Assembly (NCBI GenBank): GCA_015488935.1
Contig: WFMU01000108.1
Coordinates: 1-9,664 of the forward strand
Reading direction: 5' to 3'
DNA: 9,664 nucleotides
Source: Flavobacteriaceae bacterium
GTDB lineage: Bacteria; Bacteroidota; Bacteroidia; Flavobacteriales; Flavobacteriaceae
The translations under genes were made by a program, and so were the position numbers. The notes under the pieces were generated by a model, which was given only the letters and a program-made list of their open reading frames with translations, ran no database searches and was not told the origin of the DNA. Numbering within the stretch: the first letter of the stretch is position 1; each line of letters opens with the position of its first letter. Shown here in pieces: positions 1 through 6,534 of the stretch.

Positions 1-135
1 ATATAAATACGTTCTATTTCCCTTTTTCTTTGTTATAAATTATTCCCATAAACATAGCTATGCAAAGAATTTATGCCTCAAAAAAGAAAAATATATTCTA
101 ATTTATTTATAACGTATTTTGCTTCACAATTGGTA

Positions 136-3072
136 TTATTTTTTAAGTAACTTCTTAATAATTGTTTGTCCGTTTTCTAAAGTAATTTTTATCATAAGTA
201 CCTGTCCTTTTTGTAATTTTACAGGCATGGTAACTTGTGTTTGTTTCGTTTTTAAATCTTCTAGTTTCTGACCTATTACATTAAATACTTGCACATTTGT
301 TATTACAGTATCGCTTTTAGAGTTTATAGTGAGGTTATCTATTGTATCTACAATAAAAATATCATGTTCAGAAACATAATCTGCAATTGCAGCCGTACCT
401 TGTCTAAAGGTTATTTTAAATCGGTCTGTGTAATTTCCAGCAGGTAAATTTAATACAACATCACTCGTCAAGTTGTAATACATATTGGTACTAGTATCTT
501 TTAAATAAACGGTATTTGGCGTAAAATTTTCAATTGCATCAACTCTAAAAGTAACATTGCGTTGTTGGTCTAATACAACATGTAATGGTATGGTAATAGT
601 TTCTACAAAATCTTCGATACCAGTAATTACAAAATCATTGGTGTTATTATTTACTTTTAAGGCAATATCTGTTGGTCGCATGTCGTACATAATGGCATCA
701 TAACCTTCGTCATAATTATTTGTTAATCCTCTAAAACCAACTGCTAACTGTCTGTGAAATGTATTTGTTGCATCAATATTAAAATCAAATCCTAATCGTA
801 AAATAGGAAAAGGAGCATCATCTTTACTATAAAATGGAGCAGAGGTATTAAATCTTCGTTGCGAATTTTTAAATTGTATGGTTCCATTTACAATAGCATC
901 AATAAAAAATCCTTGTGCTACAGGAATATATCTTTCTGGTGTTGCACCTCCATTGTATGCTGTACCAATTCCTATTGCACGAGTTGCATAGCCTCCCAAG
1001 TAAGAATTTCTAATGTGTGAATTTGAATTATCATTAGTGCCATCCCAAAAATACAAAGTACTTATTACACCTGTATTGTTTAGTAAAAACACATCTCCAT
1101 CTAATGCAGATGGATATGGGTTTCCGAGTAAAGTTGATTTTCCTCCTGTAACAGTAACCGAATAATTACCATCATTTGGCTTTCCAACAAAAGTATAATT
1201 TTGCCCGTTTGCACCAGAGCTTTTCATATTATAACCAATTGCTGGATTGTAGGTAGTATTCTCGTTACCATGTCTATCCCATTCTACATCATCTACTAAT
1301 TTTGCTAACCAGTATTTACTTATACTTATTGGTGTTGTGGTTGCTCCATCATAGCCAGTTACAAAATTAATATTTGGTGGTGTAGAGCTTATACTTGTAG
1401 GAATTGTTCCATCTTTCATAGCATTGGCAATAGTATAGGTGTTTCCTGTTGTTGTTACAGGTGATGTCCAATATCCAGATTGGTAAATATTTGTTAATGC
1501 TCCTTTTCTATCGATATATAATTTTCCTGTTCCTGTAACTAAACTTGTTCCTGTATGTGTTTGAATAAGTTGTGAAGTTCCTAATAATCGAATATCGCCA
1601 TTCATTTTTACACTACCAGCAACCGTAAGTCGCAATCCAGAATTAACTACTAAAAGACCATTTGCTTCTACTTCTACCTCTCTTACATTACATCCTTGTG
1701 TTAGTGGTAATAATCCGTTTGCAGTACTTTTAACCAAAAGTTTATAGCAACCATCTGTTGTATTTGGTACGTTTGCAAAACCAGAACCGTTATAAAATCT
1801 TGTTCCATCAACAACTATTTTGTCTATATATTCAAAAGTAAAATAATCACCATCCGTAAAGGAAACTAAATCTGCGGTATATTTTCCTCCAGAAAAGGTC
1901 ATATTATACGTAGTTTTTGTTGCAAAAGAGGCATCGCTACTTACAATTAATTTTAATTCATTACAGCCATTTGCACTTAGGAATGTAAGGTCAGACTTAT
2001 TTACACTCACGCTAACAGTTCCTAAATCATTTCTTTTACTTATTCGCCATTTACTATTTAACCGTTCTACATACGTTGCTGTTGTAGAAAAATTATAGGT
2101 TGGATTTTTAGTTTCTTCGCCCCAAAATAAAAACGTGTCATTTGCTAATGAAGATGGTGTATTTATTTGTACAATTCCAGTTCCTTTGGAGTCGGTATGA
2201 TTGGTGCCATTTGCAGCTTGTCCGATTCCAGCAACATTATGGTCAAAATCTCCATTGGCAGTATTGTCTTGTGTGTAAAAATCATTTCCATTTAACGAAT
2301 AGGCATATTTTGCAGCTAAATAATTTCCCACAATAATGCGTTCGGCTTCATTAAGGACAACATCGTACATAATTATTTCGCCAATATCTCCTTTAAAAAA
2401 GTAGTTTGCAGTACTTTCGTTTCTTCCTGCTCCAACTCTAAGCGGTCTTGTTGTATTCTTTTTTAAAATATAGGTGTTTTGTGCATCTAAAGCACCATTA
2501 ATAAACAATTTTTTATTATTGATACCAATTTCGGCATACGATAACATTTGCTGTGCCCAATTACCAGCAGTAGCCGTATTACCAGTAGTTACATTCCAAC
2601 CACCTGTTATTTTACCATTCCAAAACTGCCAATAATTACTTGTTGGTCTTGCGTATAGTATATAACCTTCTGTAGGTGTTCCTGTAGAATCATCTCTACT
2701 AGATATTACTGCTTTGTACTTTGTACTTGATGTAACATTTGTTGTTGAAAAAACAGTAAATTCCGATGGATTTAATGTTGCTGAATATGCGGTTTGAAAA
2801 TAATGAGAAGTTCCATTAAAGTGCATTGCTGGATAATTATTTACAGCTGTTGCATTAAAAATGGCACCATTTCCAGCATTAAAATCAAATCCATATCCAG
2901 ATTTATCGTTCCAATTTGTTATTGTTGTACCACTTGTTGCAGTAATAGTATTTGCATTTAACCACAATACTAGGTTCGAAGTTCCATCTGTTGTACCAAT
3001 ACCTCCCGGACCAGTTTGTCCGTATAAAAAATTTATAAAAATAAGGGAAATTAGTACAGTAATATTTTTCAT
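136..3072 (-). CDS. Secreted LamG-type protein with T9SS type A sorting domain
   Basis: Predicted exported protein of 978 residues. I place the start at 3072, not at the in-frame ATG at 3123: from 3072 the protein begins MKNITVLISLIFINFLYG, a normal signal peptide (Lys, hydrophobic core, small residue before the cut, mature end near QTGPGG), and the promoter lies between the two ATGs. Residues about 33-258 resemble a concanavalin/LamG-like jelly roll, opening with LVLWLNAN and WNDKSG and ending in GDIGEIIMYD plus an AERIIVGNYLAAKY helix. Residues about 258-415 (WGEE, LNSKWRISK) match the domain that often follows LamG in flavobacterial secreted proteins. The middle holds beta-rich stretches and the YWTSPV and LLGNPYPSALD motifs common in such proteins. 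The last about 75 residues, ending in GQTIIKKLLKK, form a Por-secretion-tail sorting domain. The family facts imply outer-membrane export by T9SS and possible surface attachment. The ligand is unknown, and I see no catalytic domain. Confidence 0.9.
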   Translation of the reverse strand: MKNITVLISLIFINFLYGQTGPGGIGTTDGTSNLVLWLNANTITATSGTTITNWNDKSGYGFDFNAGNGAIFNATAVNNYPAMHFNGTSHYFQTAYSATLNPSEFTVFSTTNVTSSTKYKAVISSRDDSTGTPTEGYILYARPTSNYWQFWNGKITGGWNVTTGNTATAGNWAQQMLSYAEIGINNKKLFINGALDAQNTYILKKNTTRPLRVGAGRNESTANYFFKGDIGEIIMYDVVLNEAERIIVGNYLAAKYAYSLNGNDFYTQDNTANGDFDHNVAGIGQAANGTNHTDSKGTGIVQINTPSSLANDTFLFWGEETKNPTYNFSTTATYVERLNSKWRISKRNDLGTVSVSVNKSDLTFLSANGCNELKLIVSSDASFATKTTYNMTFSGGKYTADLVSFTDGDYFTFEYIDKIVVDGTRFYNGSGFANVPNTTDGCYKLLVKSTANGLLPLTQGCNVREVEVEANGLLVVNSGLRLTVAGSVKMNGDIRLLGTSQLIQTHTGTSLVTGTGKLYIDRKGALTNIYQSGYWTSPVTTTGNTYTIANAMKDGTIPTSISSTPPNINFVTGYDGATTTPISISKYWLAKLVDDVEWDRHGNENTTYNPAIGYNMKSSGANGQNYTFVGKPNDGNYSVTVTGGKSTLLGNPYPSALDGDVFLLNNTGVISTLYFWDGTNDNSNSHIRNSYLGGYATRAIGIGTAYNGGATPERYIPVAQGFFIDAIVNGTIQFKNSQRRFNTSAPFYSKDDAPFPILRLGFDFNIDATNTFHRQLAVGFRGLTNNYDEGYDAIMYDMRPTDIALKVNNNTNDFVITGIEDFVETITIPLHVVLDQQRNVTFRVDAIENFTPNTVYLKDTSTNMYYNLTSDVVLNLPAGNYTDRFKITFRQGTAAIADYVSEHDIFIVDTIDNLTINSKSDTVITNVQVFNVIGQKLEDLKTKQTQVTMPVKLQKGQVLMIKITLENGQTIIKKLLKK

Positions 3073-3090
3073 GATGTAGGGTTTTGGGCG

Positions 3091-3123
3091 CAAAGGTAAT
3101 GTTTTTTTAAATTTTATACACAA
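3091..3123 (-). promoter_or_regulatory. Bacteroidetes promoter of the T9SS protein gene
   Basis: On the minus strand TACCTTTG (3098-3091) is an exact match to the -7 consensus TANNTTTG. A TTG -33 box (3123-3121) lies 22 bp upstream, inside the 17-23 bp range known for flavobacterial promoters. Transcription would start about 10 bp before the ATG at 3072, giving a very short leader. The position inside the longer reading frame argues against the ATG at 3123. Confidence 0.75.
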
Positions 3124-3157
3124 TTGTTTAAAGTGTATGTCTATTTTATTACTTTAG
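3124..3157 (+). promoter_or_regulatory. Probable promoter of the aminotransferase operon
   Basis: TACTTTAG at 3150-3157 matches TANNTTTG at all but one defined position, and TTG at 3124-3126 lies 23 bp upstream, at the long end of the accepted spacing. The ATG at 3175 follows 17 bp after the -7 box, so the leader would be short. The -33 box is the right half of the CAATTG palindrome whose left half serves the opposite promoter. Confidence 0.5.
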
Positions 3158-3174
3158 CCTTTTAAATCTAACGT

Positions 3175-4365
3175 ATGAAAAATCAACTTTCAGATAGAAT
3201 AAATCGATTACCTGTTTCGCAAACTTTGGCAATGGCTGCTAAAGCGAGAGAATTAAAATTACAAGGGAAAGACATCATTAGTTTAAGTTTAGGAGAGCCA
3301 GATTTTAATACGCCTGATTTTGTAAAGGATGCTGCCATAAAAGCAATAACCAATAATTACAATTCATATACACCTGTTAATGGTTATATTGCTTTACGCG
3401 AAGCTATTTGCCGAAAATTTGAACGCGATAATAAATTGCGTTATAATATAAATCAAATTGTAGTATCTACAGGAGCAAAACAAGCACTTGCAAATGTTGC
3501 TATGGTATTATTAAATCCTGATGACGAAGTTTTATTACCTGCTCCATATTGGGTAAGTTACGAAGCGATGATTAATTTAGCCGAAGGTATTCCTGTTCCA
3601 ATAGCAACCACAATTGATAATGATTTTAAAATTACACCACAGCAATTAGAAGCTGCTATAACACCAAAAACCAAACTAATCTTTTTTAATTCGCCAAACA
3701 ACCCAAGTGGTTCTGTTTATAGTAAAGAAGAATATAGAGCTTTGGCAGATGTTTTGGTAAAATACCCAAATATTTATATTATTTCTGATGAAATTTATGA
3801 GCATATCTTATTTAAAGGAACAAATTTTAGTTTTGCTCGATTTAAAGATATGTACAACCGTACCATTACGGTAAATGGCGTATCTAAATCATTTGCCATG
3901 ACTGGATGGCGTATTGGTTATATTGGTGCTCCAGAATGGATTGCAAAAGCGTGTAATAAAATGCAAGGACAAATAACCTCTGGTGCTAATTGTATTGCAC
4001 AAATGGCAACTATTGCAGCACTTGATGCTCCTGTTTCTAAAATTAAATTTATGGTAAATGAGTTTAAAACAAGACGCGATTTGGTTTTGGATTTACTCTC
4101 AAAAATTAAAGGATTTAAATTAAATGAACCTGAAGGAGCATTCTATGTTTTTCCGAATATTTCGTATTATTTTGGTAAAACCATTGCTGGAAGTAAAATT
4201 AACAATGCTTCTGATTTTTCTTTATTATTACTCGAAAAAGCTAATGTAGCAACCGTTACAGGAGAAGCTTTTGGAGCTCCAAATTGCATTCGTTTGTCGT
4301 ATGCTACTTCGCAAGATTTATTGGTAGAAGCTATAAAGAGAATTAGTAATTTATTAAATTCCTAA
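3175..4365 (+). CDS. aspB: PLP-dependent class I aminotransferase (AspB-like)
   Basis: Fold-type I aminotransferase of 396 residues, the usual length for subgroup I-gamma aspartate aminotransferases. It moves an amino group between an amino acid and a 2-oxo acid on pyridoxal phosphate in the cytoplasm. Visible landmarks: LSLGEPDFNTP near residue 38, STGAKQA (98-104) for cofactor phosphate contact, PAPYWVSYEAM with Trp126 stacking on the ring, NNPSG with Asn176, SDEIYEH with Asp205 and Tyr208, VSKSFAMTGWRIGYIG with the Schiff-base Lys238, and CIRLSYA with Arg373 for the substrate alpha-carboxylate. All key residues are present. It is the first gene of a four-gene operon, and its stop overlaps the next start (TAATG). 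Aspartate/oxaloacetate is the likeliest substrate pair, but related enzymes also act on prephenate, aromatic amino acids or methionine derivatives, so the exact specificity is inference. Confidence 0.92.
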   Translation: MKNQLSDRINRLPVSQTLAMAAKARELKLQGKDIISLSLGEPDFNTPDFVKDAAIKAITNNYNSYTPVNGYIALREAICRKFERDNKLRYNINQIVVSTGAKQALANVAMVLLNPDDEVLLPAPYWVSYEAMINLAEGIPVPIATTIDNDFKITPQQLEAAITPKTKLIFFNSPNNPSGSVYSKEEYRALADVLVKYPNIYIISDEIYEHILFKGTNFSFARFKDMYNRTITVNGVSKSFAMTGWRIGYIGAPEWIAKACNKMQGQITSGANCIAQMATIAALDAPVSKIKFMVNEFKTRRDLVLDLLSKIKGFKLNEPEGAFYVFPNISYYFGKTIAGSKINNASDFSLLLLEKANVATVTGEAFGAPNCIRLSYATSQDLLVEAIKRISNLLNS

Positions 4366-4874
4366 TGTTTCAAATACAAAATAGTACCGTAGCGGATATA
4401 AACGAAATATTCCGTTTATACCAGATTGCAAGAGATTATCAGAAGCCGAGATATAAAGTAGTTTGGCCGCTGTTTGAGCAAAGTTTAATAGAAAAAGAAA
4501 TTGCAACCAAACACCAATGGAAACTTTTAATCGGTGGTAAAATTGCTTGTATTTGGGCAACTACATTTAACGATGCTCTAATTTGGGAAGAAAGAGATAA
4601 AGACCCTTCGGTATATATTCACAGAATTGCAACTAATCCTGATTTTAGAGGACAAAATTTAGTTAAAAAAATGGTAGATTGGTCTATTAAATATGCTACA
4701 AAAAACAATAAAAAATTTGTCCGTTTAGATACCGTTGGCGAAAATGAAAAATTAATTCAACATTATAAAAAATGTGGTTTTACCTATTTGGGACTTCATA
4801 AATTAAAAAACACACAAACCTTACCTACACATTATACGATAGATGATGTTGCCTTATTTGAAATTAAACTTTAA
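4365..4874 (+). CDS. GNAT family N-acetyltransferase
   Basis: Protein of 169 residues, the usual length of a single GNAT domain. The core signature is clear: strand VYIHRIATNPDF (83-94), then the acetyl-CoA pyrophosphate loop RGQNLVKKMVDW (95-106, motif A, R-x-x-N-L variant of Q/R-x-x-G-x-G/A), then FVRLDTVGENEKLIQHYKKCGF (motif B), with Tyr134 where the general acid usually sits. The N-terminal helix region DINEIFRLYQIARDYQK is typical. The family transfers acetyl from acetyl-CoA to an amine of a small molecule or protein; the substrate cannot be read from the sequence. The ATG overlaps the aminotransferase stop by one base, suggesting translational coupling. The motif A loop lacks the usual second small residue, so cofactor binding is likely but slightly atypical. 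Confidence 0.85.
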   Translation: MFQIQNSTVADINEIFRLYQIARDYQKPRYKVVWPLFEQSLIEKEIATKHQWKLLIGGKIACIWATTFNDALIWEERDKDPSVYIHRIATNPDFRGQNLVKKMVDWSIKYATKNNKKFVRLDTVGENEKLIQHYKKCGFTYLGLHKLKNTQTLPTHYTIDDVALFEIKL

Positions 4875-4879
4875 TTATT

Positions 4880-5326
4880 ATGACATATACTATAAATTTC
4901 CATACCAAATGGGCTGATTTTGATGCAAATAAACACATGCGTCATACAGCATATAACGATTATGCAGCCGAAGCACGTCTCCGATTTTTAAAAGAAAATG
5001 GTTTTGGTATTGCTATTATGGAACAACATAATGTTGGTCCGATTTTATTTTCTGAAAATACCATCTTTCATAAAGAAATAAAACTCGGTGAAGACATTTC
5101 GTTAAAATTATATTTAGAAGCATCCTCCAAACAAGGCGAACGTTTTAAAATAAGACATCTAATTTTTAAAGAAAATGGCGATTTAGCGGCAACAATATCC
5201 GTATATTTAGCATGGATAGACTTGAGTAAACGCAAATTAACCGTACCTCCAAAACAGATTTTAGAAACCTTAAAACACATCGATAAAACGGAAGATTTTG
5301 AAGAAATAATCCTTCGTAAAAAATAA
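4880..5326 (+). CDS. Hotdog-fold acyl-CoA thioesterase (4HBT/YbgC-like)
   Basis: Protein of 148 residues, typical for single-domain hotdog thioesterases that hydrolyse acyl-CoA to free acid and CoA in the cytoplasm. The N-terminus carries the family pattern W-x-D-x-D-x(3)-H-x(5)-Y-x-x-Y-x-x-E-A-R: Trp11, Asp13, Asp15, His19, Tyr25, Tyr28, Glu31, Arg33. Asp15 aligns with the catalytic Asp of 4HBT/YbgC enzymes. The usual Gly before His (D-x-D-x-x-G-H) is Lys18 here, a deviation I note without claiming loss of activity. The middle strands (EDISLKLYLEASSKQGERFKIRH) and the AWIDLSKRKLTVPP segment fit the second half of the hotdog sheet. It starts 5 bp after the GNAT stop and ends 5 bp before the nuclease start, so it is almost certainly in the same transcript. 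The acyl chain preference is unknown. Confidence 0.85.
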   Translation: MTYTINFHTKWADFDANKHMRHTAYNDYAAEARLRFLKENGFGIAIMEQHNVGPILFSENTIFHKEIKLGEDISLKLYLEASSKQGERFKIRHLIFKENGDLAATISVYLAWIDLSKRKLTVPPKQILETLKHIDKTEDFEEIILRKK

Positions 5327-5331
5327 AAACT

Positions 5332-6144
5332 ATGAAAAATAGAAAAGTCCTTTATGTCGTATTTACCATAGTTATTGCTTCTTTTTTATATCTACAAAAC
5401 GAGCGTAACATTGCAAATGATACGCCTGTAGATAATGATGGAATTACAGATGTAATCGCAAACGAATCGTTTCATTTTTTACCAACCTCTACTACAAAGC
5501 AAATAATAAAACATCAATATTATACTTTATCGTATAACGAAAAATACGAACAAGCAGAATGGGTTGCCTATGTTTTAACACCTTCGTACTTAAAAAAAAT
5601 AGACCGTAAAAGACCTTATTTTATTTACGATAAAAAAGTAAAAACAAAATCTGCAAATTATCGTAATTATAAACAATCTGGTTACGACAGAGGGCATCTT
5701 TGTCCTGCTGGAGATATGCGCTTTAGTAAAGAGGCTTTTAATGATACTTTTTACACTTCTAATATCTCGCCACAAAACCACGATTTTAATGCAGGTATAT
5801 GGAATAGACTAGAGCAAAAAGTTAGATACTGGACTAAAAAATACGGAAAACTCTACGTGATTACTGGTGGTGTTTTAAATGGGAAATTAAAAACTATTGG
5901 ACAAGAAAAGGTTGCTGTACCAGATTATTTTTATAAAATTTTATTGGACAATACAGAACCTGATGTAAAAGCAATTGCCTTTTTAATACCTAATAAAAAT
6001 GTTAATGATGCACTGTATAAATATGTTGTATCTATAGATAAAATAGAACAACTTACTGGTATTGATTTTTTTCCTGCTTTACCAGATACTATTGAAAATA
6101 ATCTCGAATCTAAAAGTGATTACAAAGGTTGGAGTTTTAGATAA
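5332..6144 (+). CDS. Exported DNA/RNA non-specific endonuclease (beta-beta-alpha metal, NUC1 type)
   Basis: Protein of 270 residues. Residues 1-21 (MKNRK then a hydrophobic stretch to YLQ) are a signal peptide or membrane anchor; there is no lipobox Cys, so it probably acts in the periplasm or outside. The catalytic domain spans about 65-265. DRGH at 119-122 holds the general base His122. Asn153 and Glu161 in NAGIWNRLE match the Mg-binding Asn119 and the Glu127 of Serratia nuclease, with almost the same spacing from the His. SGYDRGHLCPAGD and FYTSNISPQNHDFN are standard for the family. It should cut single- and double-stranded DNA and RNA with a bound divalent metal. Likely roles are nutrient or phosphate scavenging from extracellular DNA or removal of matrix DNA (inference). 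There is no T9SS tail and no adjacent immunity gene, which argues against a secreted toxin. It is the last gene of the operon. Confidence 0.92.
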   Translation: MKNRKVLYVVFTIVIASFLYLQNERNIANDTPVDNDGITDVIANESFHFLPTSTTKQIIKHQYYTLSYNEKYEQAEWVAYVLTPSYLKKIDRKRPYFIYDKKVKTKSANYRNYKQSGYDRGHLCPAGDMRFSKEAFNDTFYTSNISPQNHDFNAGIWNRLEQKVRYWTKKYGKLYVITGGVLNGKLKTIGQEKVAVPDYFYKILLDNTEPDVKAIAFLIPNKNVNDALYKYVVSIDKIEQLTGIDFFPALPDTIENNLESKSDYKGWSFR

Positions 6145-6146
6145 TA

Positions 6147-6187
6147 TTTTTTGTAAAGTTGTTTTGCCAAAACAACTTTACAAAAAA
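6147..6187. repeat. Perfect 20-bp inverted repeat after the nuclease stop
   Basis: The left arm at 6147-6166 (TTTTTTGTAAAGTTGTTTTG) is exactly complementary to 6168-6187, with a single base at 6167 in the centre. It starts 2 bases after the stop codon of the nuclease gene, where a transcript end is expected. The T-run is on the outer 5' side and the A-run on the outer 3' side, so no T-tract follows the stem on either strand and it is not a standard intrinsic terminator. A 3'-end stabilising hairpin or a terminator of a less usual kind are both possible. Confidence 0.8.
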
Positions 6188-6458
6188 ACAAGACAAAACA
6201 GCTTTACTATCATAGTTTTATATCTTGTTGAACTTTCCTGTGCTACGTCTTGTTTTTTGTTGCCTTTTCGAGTCAACCTATATCAGAACGAAACAATTCA
6301 AAACTCAAAACCCAACATGCAATCCCGAAATTTAGGGGCAAAATAAACTTTATGATTAGTGTTGACCACAAAAGTCAATTTATATGAGAACTTACATCTT
6401 ACATTTTATTGTCTAAAAAACGAAGCGCTCATGTCTTTTTTGCCAGACAACAATGTTT

Positions 6459-6477
6459 TACAGTAAAAATTACTGTA
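6459..6477. promoter_or_regulatory. 19-bp palindrome, candidate operator of cysE-cysM
   Basis: TACAGTAAAAATTACTGTA is a perfect dyad with 8-bp arms and a 3-bp AAA centre. It ends 29 bp before the -7 box at 6507, just upstream of the -33 region, the position expected for an activator or for a repressor that blocks polymerase entry. The arms are longer than expected by chance in a short leader, even at this AT content. The binding protein is unknown. Confidence 0.5.
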
Positions 6478-6506
6478 GTTACTTACTAACTATGAATATA
6501 AAAATA

Positions 6507-6514
6507 TATATTTG
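6507..6514 (+). promoter_or_regulatory. -7 promoter box of the cysE-cysM operon
   Basis: TATATTTG is an exact match to the Bacteroidetes -7 consensus TANNTTTG, 20 bp before the cysE ATG. I find no TTG in the expected -33 window (roughly 6481-6489), so the promoter may be weak on its own, which fits a need for an activator at the adjacent palindrome. The leader ahead of the ATG is A-rich (6521-6534) without a Shine-Dalgarno sequence, as usual in this phylum. Confidence 0.55.
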
Positions 6515-6534
6515 TATAGTTTCAAAAAAAGAAT

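Larger units (their letters stand above)
6145..6534. other. Gene-free region of 390 bp with several inverted repeats
   Basis: I find no convincing gene here on either strand. Contents in order: the perfect 20-bp inverted repeat at 6147-6187; an imperfect repeat of its right arm, AAAACAGCTTTAC at 6195-6207, compared with AAAACAACTTTAC at 6169-6181; a 12-bp inverted pair, AAAAAACAAGAC at 6183-6194 and GTCTTGTTTTTT at 6247-6258; CCC-N8-GGG around AAATTT at 6324-6337; TTGAC-N7-GTCAA at 6362-6378; a TTGTCT...AGACAA pair at about 6409-6450 with internal A6/T6 pairing; the 19-bp palindrome at 6459-6477; and the cysE promoter. Base composition is a little less AT-extreme in 6220-6345 than in the rest. 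It could be a decayed mobile or repeat element, or a structured RNA; nothing visible decides. Confidence 0.6.

Noticed and set aside
2142..3079. Plus-strand frames at 2142-2336 and 2861-3079
   Set aside because: Both lie antisense inside the T9SS protein gene, whose domains and codon use are convincing; they look like shadows of it.
4354..5781. Minus-strand frames at 4354-4560, 5068-5280 and 5590-5781
   Set aside because: They are antisense to well-supported genes with intact catalytic motifs, and have no start signals or recognisable motifs.
5332..6144. Nuclease as a polymorphic or T9SS-delivered toxin
   Set aside because: The protein is a stand-alone nuclease domain with a signal peptide or anchor, with no delivery domain, no sorting tail and no adjacent immunity gene.
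6062..6346. Plus-strand frame of 94 codons overlapping the end of the nuclease gene
   Set aside because: Its first third lies in another frame of a clear nuclease gene and the rest reads straight through the 20-bp inverted repeat. The peptide shows no family pattern.
6409..6450. Possible integron attC recombination site (TTGTCTAA ... GCCAGACAAC)
   Set aside because: The ends do not fit the RYYYAAC/GTTRRRY core sites, and neighbours are housekeeping genes without cassette structure.
6145..6534. Insertion sequence or riboswitch before cysE
   Set aside because: There is no transposase remnant and no target-site duplication at the ends of the inverted repeats. The likely transcription start lies near 6520, leaving a leader of about 15 bases, too short for a riboswitch.
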